Assembly: GCF_037042905.1 (NCBI RefSeq)
Contig: NC_087247.1
Coordinates: 77,732,420-77,796,419 of the forward strand
Length of the DNA stretch: 64,000 nt
Reading direction: 5' to 3'
Origin: Lytechinus pictus
Taxonomy: Eukaryota > Echinodermata > Echinoidea > Temnopleuroida > Toxopneustidae
The position numbers and the translations under genes are program-made. Within the stretch, counting starts at the first letter, position 1. Each line of letters begins with the position of its first letter. Positions 1 to 11,174 of the stretch are shown one piece after another. Below the pieces are notes generated by a model. It was not told where the DNA came from and did not search any database. It saw only the letters and a program-made list of their open reading frames with translations.

Positions 1-31
1 TTAAAAGGATATATCTTCAGAAATAGATTTT

Positions 32-1343
32 GTCTCGCCTGCATAGCAGAGCGAGACTATAGGCGCCGCTTTTCCGACGGCGGCAGCGGCGGCGTCGGCG
101 GCGGCGTCAACAACATCAAATCTTAACCTAAGGTAACTTAGAAAGTATATGGACCTAGTTCATGAAACTTGGACATAAGCTTAATCAAATATTACTGAAC
201 ATCCTGCTTGAGTTTCAGGTCACGTGACCAAGGTCAAAGGTCATTTAGGGTCAATGAACTTAGACCATGTTGGGAGAATTATTTTCAAAATCTTAACCGA
301 AGGTTAAGTTTTTGAAATGACATCATAACTTAGAAAGTATATGGACCTAGTTCATGAAACTTGGGCATAAGATTAATCAAGTATTAGTGAACATCCTGCT
401 CATGTTACAGGTCATATGACCAAGGTCAAAGGTCATTTAGGGTCAATGAACTTTGGTCAAGTTGGGGGTATTTGTTGAATTACTATCATAACTTTGAAAA
501 TTTATGGATCTAGTTCATGAAACTTGGACATAAGGTTAATCAAGTATTAGTGAACATCGTTCCTGAGTTTCAGGTCACATGGCCAAGGTCAAAGGTCATT
601 TAGGGTCAATGAACTTTGGCCAAGTTGGGGGTATTTGCTGAATTACCTTCATAACTTTGAAAATTTATGGATCTAGTTCATGAAACTTGGACATTAGGTT
701 AATCAAGTACCACTGAATATCCTGTGCGAGTTTCAGGTCACATGACCATGGTCAGTGGTCATTTAAGGTCAATGAACTTTGGCCAAGTTGGGGGTATTTG
801 TTGAATTACCTTCATAACTTTGAAAATTTATGGATCTAGTTCATGAAACTTGGACATTAGGTTAATCAAGTACCACTGAATATCCTGTGCGAGTTTCAGG
901 TCACATGACCATGGTCAAAGGTCATTTAAGGTCAATGAACTTTGGCCGTGTTGGGGGTATTTGTTGAATTACCATCCTAACTCTAAAGTTTATGGATCTA
1001 TTTCATAAAACTTGGGATATAAGAGTAATCAAGTATCACTTAACATCCCCTGTGAGTTTCAGGTCACAAAACCAAGGTCAAAGGTCAGTTAAGGTCAATA
1101 AACTTAGGCCATGTTGGGGTAATTGTTGAATTGCCATCATAACTTTGAAAGTTTATGGATAGAGTGAATGAAATGTGGACATGGGTGTATTTGACAAGTC
1201 TTAAGTCACCGTTCAAATGTCATCTATGTCATTATATGAATGGTGTGTTTGTAAATGATTATTTTATAGTAGTTTTCAAAGTTAGCACTGCTGCTATATT
1301 AAATTGCGTAATGCAGGCGAGACTGCCAGAGGTGTTCCACTTG
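32..1343 (+). mobile_element. Family 1 Helitron-like non-autonomous element, copy A
   Basis: It starts with a 7-bp-stem hairpin (GTCTCGC...GCGAGAC) and then a CGGCGG-rich stretch. Units of about 170-190 bp with AGGTCAAAGGTCA or variants follow. It ends ATGCAGGCGAGAC...CCACTTG. GTCTCRCCTGCAT at the head and ATGCAGGYGAGAC near the tail are inverted subterminal repeats. The foldback's other arm (5930-5960) gives the empty site, a run of T between AAATAG and ATTGTTGG. Insertion was therefore inside a T tract without a longer target duplication, as in Helentron-associated elements. No coding capacity. Confidence 0.75.
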
Positions 1344-4300
1344 TTATTGTTGGTAATGACCTTGAAAACACACCTAAAATTCAATATAAATAACAATAAA
1401 TTGGCTAATTTTCCAGAATCATATGGCATTCAAATGGTGTTTACATTGACTTTCAAATGGGTGTCATTTCAATACAAAGGGTGAGCTTAAGCCAAAACTT
1501 GAAAGACATGTTCAACTTTTGTTCTTCTTTAAGCAACATAAAATATTTGAACTCAAAACCATATCATTTGACCTTGAAATTATTCCAAATATAGCTATTT
1601 GTTGCTTCATAAGTAGCATATTCAAATCGCGCATGTACATTGTACTTTGCAACACATTTCAAAATGGATTTTCTCATAGAGAGAATGCCTGATCAGGCTG
1701 ATATTTGCAGTATTAGTAGTCTGTAATGAGTTCTTGGAGGATCTACAGATTAAGTACCTATTCTCTCATGACAATGACCTTGAAAATACAGCTGAAAAAT
1801 CATGAAAATCAATAAATCATACAATTTTCATTAGTAATCACGTGTTTTTACCCACTTTTAATTGTGTGTTATTCCATCTAAGATTGTGAGCTCATGCTGA
1901 TAATTGCAAATCATGTTCCACTTTTGGTCTACAAAATATTTGAACTCAAAACCATATCATTTGACCTTGAAATTATTCCAAATATAGCTATTTGTTGCTT
2001 CATAAGTAGCATATTCAAATCGCGCGTGTACATCGTACTTTGCAACACATTTCAAAATGGATTTTCTCATAGAGAGAATACCTGATCAGGCTGATATTTG
2101 CAGTATTAGTAGTCTGTAATGAGTTCTTGGAGGATCTACAGATTAAGTACCTATTCTCTCATGACAATGACCTTGAAAATACAGCTGAAAAATCATGAAA
2201 ATCAATAAATCATACAATTTTCATTAGTAATCACGTGTTTTTACCCACTTTTAATTGTGTGTTATTCCATCTTAGATTGTGAGCTCATGCTGATAATTGC
2301 AAATCATGTTTCACTTTTGGTCTACTTTAAGCAACATAAAATATTTGAACTCAAAACCATATCATTTGACCTTGAAATTATTCCAAATATAGCTATTTGT
2401 TGCTTCATAAGTAGCATATTCAAATCGCGCGTGTACATCGTACTTTGAACACATTTCAAAATGGATTTTCTCATAGAGAGAATACCTGATCAGGCTGATA
2501 TTTGCAGTATTAGTAGTCTGTAATGAGTTCTTGGAGGATCTACAGATTAAGTACCTATTCTCTCATGACAATGACCTTGAAAATACAGCTGAAAAATCAT
2601 GAATTGAAAATCAATAAATCATACAATTTTCATTAGTAATCGCGTGTTTTTACCCACTTTTAATTGTGTGTTATTCCATCTTAGATTGTGAGCTCATGCT
2701 GATAATTGCAAATCATGTTTCACTTTTGGTCTACTTTAAGCAACATAAAATATTTGAACTCAAAACCATATCATTTGACCTTGAAATTATTCCAAATATA
2801 GCTATTTGTTGCTTCATAAGTAGCATATTCAAATCGCGCGTGTACATTGTACTTTGCAACACATTTCAAAATGGATTTTCTCATAGAGAGAATACCTGAT
2901 CAGGCTGATATTTGCAGTATTAGTAGTCTGTAATGAGTTCTTGAAGGATCTACAGATTAAGTACCTATTCTCTCATGACAATGACCTTGAAAATACAGCT
3001 GAAAATCATGAAAATCAATAAATCAGACAATTAATCATCAAGTGTTTTTATCCACTTTTATTGTGTGTTATTCTATCTTAGATTGTGAGTTCAGGCTTTT
3101 AATTGCAAATCATGTTGGACTTTTGGTCTACTTTAAAGCTATATGAAATATTTGAACTTAAAACCTTATCAATTGACCTTGAAATTATTCCAAATATAGC
3201 TATTTGTGCATCATAAATAGCATATTCAAAATAATCATGCATTTGACCTTTATAACTTACTTTTAGTTATGAAAGTCAAATTATAGAATAAACAATACCA
3301 CATGCAATTGAATGTGGAAAAAAAGGAACATGATTTTCAAATATCAGCTTGAACTCACTATCTCATTTTAGTTGAAATTGATTATTGAAAGTGGATGAAA
3401 ACGTTATGATTATTATTAAAGATGATTTGCAGCTATGTTATCAAGGTCATTGTCATGATAGAATAGTTACCTAAACTGTAGATTTTCCAAGTACTCATTA
3501 CAGACTACTAATACTGCAAATATCAGTCTGATCATGTATTCTTTCTATGAGAAAATCCGTTTTGAAATGTGTTGCAAAGTACAATGTACACGCACGATTT
3601 GAATATGCTACTTTAAAGCAACAAATAGCTATATTTTATGTAGCTTAAAGTAGTCCAAAAGTCCAACATGATTTGCAATTATCAGCATGAACACACAATC
3701 TAAGATGGATTAACACACAATTAAAAGTGGATAAAAGCACGTGATTACTAATGAAAATTGTATGATTTATTAGGTGATCTGTCAATCGACAGATCAACTC
3801 TTGATTTCGTACGAATTTTCTTTTTTATTTATTTATTATTTCTTATTTATTTTTATTTTCCGCCCTTTTCTTGTTAGCACAGAATCTCCAAATCTACACC
3901 ATCAATTATCTTCAAAATATCATCAGATATGGGGACTTATCATGTGATGTGTATAAAGCAAGTTTAAGGTCAAAAGGTCATCATGACATCATCTAGACGC
4001 CATTTTGTAAAATCACAGTTTCAATCATATCTCAATTATCAATTATCAAAATTTAACAATATTTACATCACATTAACTTCAGGTCAAGGGTCAACTGTCT
4101 ATGTCATCAAAGGTCATGTAAAGGTCACGACGTGCGCGTACGCACGCGTCAAAATTTTAAAATGCTCAAAATCACTTTTTGACCAAAGTAAAGTACGAAT
4201 CAGGTCATTTTAAGCATTTCAAAAAATTGCGCGCGCGCACGGTTACGCGCGCGTTTTCGCGCGTAATGGCACTATACAACATAGGATCATCATTTTTTTT

Positions 4301-4571
4301 AATATCAATGCATTGATAATATAATTCTGAATAATTTGATACCTTGATCAACCTTCTACGACAAGTAATAACGGAATTAGCCTCCATCAAAGTTTACAGC
4401 ACGCACGCGCGCGCGCACTAACCATAGACAATATATGTGCAATAACATGCCTATACAAAACTCATTATAGCTCTTCAGGTAAACGGTTGACCCCCAATTT
4501 TTTTTTCATATTCCAATAGTGTATAGATGGGAGATATGATTTCATTTCACATTTGACCCTTAATTTTATCA

Positions 4572-4629
4572 TGACGTCATCATAATGGCGTCGGAACTCA
4601 AAATTCCCATTTTGCTACCTATGACGTCA
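4572..4629. promoter_or_regulatory. Two perfect CRE/ATF palindromes (TGACGTCA)
   Basis: TGACGTCA occurs at 4572-4579 and 4622-4629, each within ATGACGTCATCATA. The sequence matches the full CREB/ATF site. Both lie inside the Family 6 element, so activity is unproven. Confidence 0.45.
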
Positions 4630-5080
4630 TCATAGTTATGCAAATTTGACACTCAAATATTGACCAATTTTCGCTCACTTTTCAATATATTGTAGCCGAG
4701 GACATACTCTTTTTAAATTGATGGCTATATTTTCTTTTAAAGGAATGGATCATCCTGAAAAATGGCAAGTTACATGTATAGAGGCATGTCATTTTCGCTC
4801 ATTTTGTGTGCAATCTCTATGGGAAATGACTTTTTCTCAAAACTGGATTTTACATTCTTCTATTTCGCGAGCCATATCTCCATTTTGTTTTGTCGGTTTT
4901 CTCTGAGCTTGGAGTATGTTGTAGCTGAGATTGTAAGCTATTGCGAGTGTGGTCTCCATTTTCCGATCCGATGCCGGGATCATGCCCGTATTTCTCTTGC
5001 AAAATTGGATTTGAGATCCTCTCAATTTGCTATGTGTAAAGTCTATGGGAAATAGTGCTTATGTATATTAGTCTATGGGA

Positions 5081-5171
5081 AATAGTGTAGCTCAGTTGGT
5101 AAGGCATCAGACTTGCAATCCTAAGGTCGAGGGTTGGAACCTCGGGGGTGAACATTTTTTTTTTTTTTTTC
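5081..5171 (+). pseudogene. tRNA-like segment (anticodon loop CTTGCAA, Ala-UGC-like), probably a pseudogene
   Basis: TAGCTCAGTTGG at 5088-5099 fits an A box/D arm. An anticodon arm with loop CTTGCAA would read UGC. CGAGG/CCTCG form a T stem around GTTGGAA, a damaged B box. The 5' and 3' acceptor strands do not pair, the anticodon stem has a bulge, and there is no CCA. A run of T follows, as in a Pol III terminator. It lies inside Family 6, so it is a captured or decayed tRNA copy. Confidence 0.5.
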
Positions 5172-5483
5172 TTTTCAACATTTCACAAATGGTCCTTCAT
5201 GACCATTACAAAGTATATAAGTTAAAACATTGCACAATAAAATAGTTTTAAAAAATCCTTTTAATATAACATGTACATGTACCATGTGTATCATTTACAC
5301 CTATTTTCCAAAGTTTCTCATTTCTTTCTTTTCAAGAGTATTCAACACGTTCTTTTCGTAAGAGAAGTTCAGTTTTCATCATGATGATCATATTGATCTC
5401 AATAAACATGCTGATTGTCTTCCTGATCATGAAATCAGAGACAGATCACCTAATTCGTCTTCATGACGAATTAAAATTCTAGT

Positions 5484-7850
5484 TGATTTTCATGATGTTC
5501 AGCTGTATTTTCAAGGTCATTGTCATGAGAGAATAGGTACTTAATCTGTAGATCCTCCAAGAACTCATTACAGACTACTAATACTGCAAATATCAGCCTG
5601 ATCAGGTATTCTCTCTATGAGAAAATCCATTTTGAAATGTGTTGCAAAGTACAATGTACACGCGCGATTTGAATATGCTACTTATGAAGCAACAAATAGC
5701 TATATTTGGAATAATTTCAAGGTCAAATGATATGGTTTTGAGTTCAAATATTTTATGTTGCTTAAAGTAGAACAAAAGTTGAACATGTCTTTCAAGTTTT
5801 GGCTTAAGCTCACCCTTTGTATTGAAATGACACCCATTTGAAAGTCAATGTAAACACCATTTGAATGCCATATGATTCTGGAAAATTAGCCAATTTACTG
5901 TTATTATTGAATTTTAGGTGTGTTTTCAAGGTCATTACCAACAATAAAAACTATTTCTGAAGATATATCCTTTTAATACTAATTACAGACTATCATCACA
6001 GAAGATATCAATGTCTTTTGGCACTTCATCTTTGAGTTATCACAATTTGAAAAGTGTTGAAAAGCATGTATGTGTCATTAACATCAATTTTAGGGTGTTT
6101 ACGACCATTTTGGAATGCGCAAATCAGCCCCTAAACATTCCGGTAGCAAAATTTCTCAAGTAACACTTGAAAATATGCAGTCAGTCCGCAAGCCCTGAAA
6201 AAGTAGCTTCTTTTATCCAAGTGATATTCATGACTAGAGGGTTTTTGCATAGTTAATGAGCTTGGTGTGAACCAAAACACCTTTTTTTATTCGGCCATTG
6301 CTGCTCTAAATATTGACCAAATTTCATGTTTTTGGTATCTTTGTAAAGAAGAAGAATCATTCTTTCAGGTCATGTGTTTGGATTTTTAAAAGAATGTTGT
6401 AATATAGGAAAAACTTTTGATCTAAAACATGAAACAAAATTTTTTTTTCATGCAACAAAAGTTGTTGTTTTCACACTTAATTTCTGTTTGGGCACAAATA
6501 ATTTTTAGATCATGATAAAGCTGAAGATCTAAGCTTTAATATGATATAATTTTTATAAGAAGATGTATTTTAGATGGGTCAGCAGCCAGCATTTCATAGG
6601 CCAGGTACATTTTGCAGCTCAAAAACAAGAATACTGCGCTCTGATTGGTCATAGAGACCACATACCCACGCAAATTCCATTGTTCCCCATACTGGGCCTC
6701 TGCAAGGTGACACTCACCATGTGGTAATCTCTTCAAATTACCCGCGCCTGTTTGTTTTGAAAACAGTATTCAGCCAATCAGAACTCTGGATTTTATGTTA
6801 CTCAGAAATTTCAGAAATCTCGTCTTGCATCTTGATGGAAAAAGCTGGCTGCTGACCCATCTAAAAGATGCCACATATCAAGAGTGACATTGTAAGAAAG
6901 TATAGAGTTTGAGCTTTCTGATGATATAAATAATGTTGGTGCCTAAAACACAAAATGTTGCACAATTTGCAAGTGAAAACAGAGGAAGAAAATTCTGTTT
7001 GATGCATCTTTTCAGGTAAAAAAATCACTTATTTATCAAAATATTTCATTCAAAAGAAATGACCAATATAAAAGAGTAACATTTACTCTTGCCCATGGTA
7101 CAAAAATAATCAATATTACTCAAGGAGAAAGTGGTTAAATTCTTTGAGAAAGAAAGTCTCACAATTCACGAGATTTTGCAGGGACATGAATTCAGCCACG
7201 AGAGGACTTGGATAAATCTTGCTCATTTGCTCATTAACATAGGGGCTTGTGGACTGACTGTATGGGTAATAAATGTCTATCAAAACACAGAAATTGGTCC
7301 CCCTCCTCGATGGGACGGGAGGTGATCTGTGACCTTGAACTTGGCATCTTTTGAAAAAAATCCAACTTTGAGGGCGCCCTACAGGAAAACGACACACACT
7401 CTTGGGTCAATTTTTTGTAATTCTGTTGAGTATATGACAGTCCATAAATGTGCATAATATTTGGTTCTAAGCTAATTTAGTTTTGGATTTATGAGCCTCC
7501 AAACATGCTTCTGAAATCATTGACACGGATGCTTAACGCCATTTTCGGTGACCTCGTGTGCGAAATCCGGTTGACAGGTCCGTGCTACAGTATACTCTGC
7601 ATGTTTAGACCAAAAAGTTCTTCCAATTTACCTAAAATGAAGACTGTAATCAATCAAACTTTGCTGCAGTAGTCAATTAAAAATAGGCAATTTTATTTCA
7701 AATAATTTCTTTGTGTGCGCATTGGTTGCTATAGCAGGCCGTATCTTAGCAACCATTCGACCTTGGGGCAAAATATTTCAGATTTTTCCGTCAGACACTT
7801 TTGGTCTAGAGTGAGCACTGCCCACTGAAACAAAGGGTATGAAAATAAGG
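5484..7850 (+). repeat. Unclassified long interspersed repeat (second copy at 34517-35520)
   Basis: Beyond the foldback arm, sequence resembling 34517-35520 continues: TTACAGACTA, the GGTGTTTACGACC block, a CTCGATGGGA block and the TTAGCAACC...GGGGCAAAATATTTC block occur in the same order in both. No coding frame is supported. The 34517 copy lacks about 1 kb present here, including the 6568-6866 MITE. Confidence 0.6.
6568..6866. mobile_element. 299-bp MITE with perfect 23-bp terminal inverted repeats
   Basis: TTTTAGATGGGTCAGC... at 6568-6590 is the exact reverse complement of 6844-6866. The interior also holds opposing GATTGG and CCAATC words. No coding capacity and no clear target duplication, so the superfamily is open. 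Confidence 0.7.
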
Positions 7851-8234
7851 CTGGGCGGAAATTAGCCTTCCAATTTCTTTCTGTTTTTTGTTTGGTACTT
7901 ACAAAGTTGAGGGTTTTGTGATGAATTAATGATCAATTGTGATCAGTTTGTTGTTTGAGAAAATTTCATGTATTATTAAATTGAAATTTAATGCATGAGT
8001 GATCACGAATTGCAATTTTTAGTGCAGCATATTGACTTTATCATGTGGATCTCAGCAATGTGCTCATGAGAGTCAGGAGACTAGGGGGTAAGATAAGAAG
8101 TAGGTGAAATACGTTGATGGGATAAAGGTCAACAGAACATTTTGCAACCCCTCCCTCCATCTCTACCCCCTCCCCCACTTCTCTCCTCCTGAGAGACTAA
8201 GCTTGACTAGGCTGAGCAGGAATTTACAGTTTTT

Positions 8235-9154
8235 GTCTCACCTGCATAGCAGTGTGAGACTATAGGCGCCGCTTTTCCGGCGGCGTCAACACCAAATCTT
8301 AACCAAAGGTTAAGTTTTTGAAATGACAGCATAACTTAGAAAGTATATGGACCTAGTTCATGAAACTTGGCCATAAGGTTAATCAAGTATTACTGAACAT
8401 CCTGCCTGAGTTTCATGTCACATGACCAAGGTCAAAGGTCATTTAGGGTCAATGAACTTAGACCATGTTGGGGGAGTCAACATCAAAATCCTTACCTAAG
8501 GTTAAGTTTTTGAAATGTCATCATAACTTAAAAAAATATATGGACCTAGTTCATGAAACTTGGTCATAAGGTTAATCAAGTATCACTGAATATCCTGCAT
8601 GTGTTTCACGTCACATGACCAAGGTCAAAGGTCATTTAGGGTCAATGAAATTCGGCAGATTTGGGGGTATCTGTTGAATTACCATCATAACTTTGAAAGT
8701 TTATGGATCTGATTCATGAAACTTGGACATAATAGTAATCAAGTATCACTGAACATCTTGTGCGCATTTCAGTTCACATGACCAAGGTCAAAGGTCAATG
8801 AACTTTGGCCGAATTGGGCGTATCTGTTGAATTACCGTCATAACTTTGAAAGTATATGGATCTGATTCATGAACTTGGACATAAGAGTAATCAAGTATCA
8901 CTGAACATCCTGTGCGAGTTTCAGGTCACATGATCAAGGTCATGTAAGGTCAATGAACTTTGGCCATGTTGGGGGTATTTGTTGAATTACCATCATATCT
9001 CTGTAAGTGTATTGGTCTAGTTCATAAGACGTGGACATAAGAGTAACCAAGTATCACTGAACATCTTGTGTGAGTTATAGTAGTTTTCAAAGTCAGCACT
9101 GCTGCTCTATTGAATCGCGTGATGCAGGTGAGACCGCCAGAGGCATTCCACTTG
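8235..9154 (+). mobile_element. Family 1 Helitron-like element, copy B
   Basis: Hairpin head at GTCTCACCTGCAT, GGCGCCGC stretch, tandem units with three exact AGGTCAAAGGTCA sites, and tail ATGCAGGTGAGAC...CACTTG. Preceded by a T run. It interrupts the repeat that spans 7900-9256. Confidence 0.75.
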
Positions 9155-9257
9155 TCTTAATGGTTTAGTCTTTAGGAACTTGCAAAGCTAAGGGTGTTAT
9201 GCTAAATTAATGAGTGAGATAAGTTTATATGGTTTCTTGGGCAAATTTCATGAGTTA

Positions 9258-11140
9258 TACCTTGGTCACATTTGCTCTACGGCGGCCGTACGGCGGCCGT
9301 AGATACCTGAATTCGAGAGATTTCTGCGGCGGCCGCAGAAAATCTGCGGTGGCCGCAGGGTTGACGTACGGCGGATTCCTACTTTTTACAGGCCGTAGAA
9401 TTTTAACTCGGAGTTATAACATTTTTTCTTTTCTACGCTCGCCGTAGAAATTAGACTAGCCGTAGGCATGGCATAGAACGGTCTACGGCGGCCGTACGTC
9501 GAGCGTACGGTGGCCGTGCGGCTGCCCTCGTGTTTTTCTTCCCTCCTTTCCCCTTCTCCTTTTGTGTTATCTGCTCGGGAGCCACCAGGCGCGTATTTAG
9601 AATTTTGCACTTCGGGGGCCCGACCTATAATTTTGGCCCATGTGCATGTGTACTTTTCAGAAAAAAATGGCGACCCCTCCTCGTCAGGCAAACAGGTGCC
9701 TTAAATGCATGTTGAATTATCTTATTTCATAATCACATGAAAAAGGGCAACTGCAGACCACTTTTTTAATGATGACTTGATAAAAAGTAATTTCCATCCA
9801 TGAATATGATGTAATACCACTTTTTTTAAAGAACAAATGTGACCAGGAAGCACATATATTGCCCTTTCACCAGCGGCTAACTTGGGTAAAATTATTATCA
9901 TTATCATTATTATTAGTATTATCATGGGGAGTTAAATGCTGATTTTTGTTGTTTCCTATGGTGCAGTTCTAGACTAACGCGTTTATTAACATCTTAACTT
10001 TATTCATACAAACAAGTTAACATGGTAAAGGGAGATTTATTTCATAAGTCCAAATAAATAATGCGAACGCGATTTTTGATAGCTTGTGTATAGACCTGGA
10101 AATAGAATATTCTGAGAAGTTTTGTAAGCATGAGCAGGATGGGCATCTCTATATCTGTCAGGGCGAGCTGAAAATTGTCTATATTCCAAAATGACCCAAA
10201 GTTTGGAAATTCTAAGCATTATTGGTAATCATGAACAGGATGGGCACTTAAAAATTATTCGATCCGAGCGCGAAGCGCGAGCTGAACCTTTTTTATATTC
10301 CGTTCCAAAACTAGACATTCTACACAATGTAGGTAATCATTAACATGATGTCCATCTAACTAATCATTCGATGCGAGCGCGAAGCGCGAATCACCCCAAA
10401 GGTCGATTTGCCCCCCCCCCCCTTCCTAGGTCGAACATTACTGATCGTATAATATTCAGATCAGTGTCAAACATTAATTTGGCGACCCCCCCCCTTCCTA
10501 GGTCGAACATCAATTTGCCCCCCCCCCCACTTTTATTACTCCCCCTTTCCCCTTTTCTCTTCTCTCCTTTTCTCTTCTTCTTGTTTCCTTCTCTCTTTCT
10601 TTTCTCCCTTTTCTCTTTCTCTTCTTTCCCCCTCCTTTTTTATCTCCCTTTTCTTTCCCTTTCTTTCCTCCCTCTTTTTGGTGCCCCCTTTTCGCCTACC
10701 CGGGGGCCCGGGCCCTGAACCCCCCTCCCACCCAGAATAAGCGCATGGGCATGGTGCGACACTTTGAAAACTTTCTGAAATGAAATGTCTAATGTAAAAT
10801 ATCATGATGAGTGTGACAAGCAAATCATGGTATACTCACTGTATAGTCCCCCTGCGGCCGCCGTGAGGGCGCCTTGCGGCCACCTCGCGTCTGCCGTAGT
10901 ATTTGTCAAAAACCTACGGCCAGCGCAGGGTCGCCCTAGGGCGACCGTACGTCATGATTTCAAGGACATACGTCATCCGCAGATTTTTTCTCCATAAATT
11001 AAAAAATACGCCGTGCGGCGACCGTAACATATGTGACCGCTAGAGTAAGTGGCCGTGGAAATTCTGAGGCGACTGTAGAATTGCTACTCGCCGTAGAAAT
11101 TTTAGAATCTACGGCGGCCGTAGCAAATGTGACCAAGGTA
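9258..11140. mobile_element. 1.9-kb TIR element with TTA target duplication and CGGCGGCCG palindromes
   Basis: ATACCTTGGTCACATTTGCT at 9257-9276 is perfectly inverted at 11122-11141. TTA flanks both sides (9255-9257, 11141-11143), and the empty relative at 7970-7990 supports a 3-bp duplication. Subterminal zones carry repeated palindromes such as TACGGCGGCCGTA and CTGCGGCGGCCGCAG. The middle has GAGCGCGAAGCGCGAGC motifs, poly-C and a CT-rich tract. No transposase. A 3-bp TTA duplication suits PIF/Harbinger (TWA) or CACTA; superfamily is inference. Confidence 0.7.
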
Positions 11141-11174
11141 TTACTAAATTAGAATTTAATGCATGAGTGAACAG

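Larger units (their letters stand above)
3772..5482 (+). mobile_element. Family 6 Helitron-like element with terminal hairpins, TGACGTCA sites and a tRNA-like segment
   Basis: The 5' end carries a perfect hairpin (GATCTGTC / GACAGATC, 4-nt loop). The 3' end carries another (AATTCGTC / GACGAATT, 5-nt loop) and closes with CTAG, as Helitron 3' ends do. GGTGATCTGTC recurs inverted near the tail. The neighbouring tandem units give the empty site TTTATTGATTTTC, so insertion was between two T. The interior holds AAGGTCA half-sites, a DR2 (AGGTCAAAAGGTCA, near 3968), two TGACGTCA palindromes, alternating CG-rich stretches and a tRNA-like segment. Confidence 0.65.
1..5976. repeat. Foldback repeat with inverted arms and ~400-bp tandem units
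   Basis: Bases 1-26 are the exact reverse complement of the stretch around 5950-5976. The arm continues as 1344-1530 against 5770-5950. Inside, units of about 393-409 bp repeat head to tail (repeat starts near 1868, 2261, 2670 and 3067), then an inverted unit appears at 3430-3771 and another at 5484-5770. Two Helitron-like elements (32-1343 and 3772-5482) sit inside. Small open frames in the units repeat the same peptide and have no known domain. The left boundary may lie outside the window. Confidence 0.75.

Noticed and set aside
1894..2899. Repeated 63-77-residue frames beginning MLIIANH
   Set aside because: Identical peptides in successive ~400-bp tandem units of a repeat; no known domain.
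5081..5153. Functional tRNA gene
   Set aside because: Acceptor strands do not pair, the B box is damaged and the anticodon stem is bulged.
6640..6800. Opposed CCAAT/ATTGG boxes as a promoter
   Set aside because: They are symmetric parts of a palindromic MITE with no gene nearby.
10371..10823. Proline/leucine-rich and KE-rich frames
   Set aside because: Low-complexity CT/GA tract inside a TIR element.
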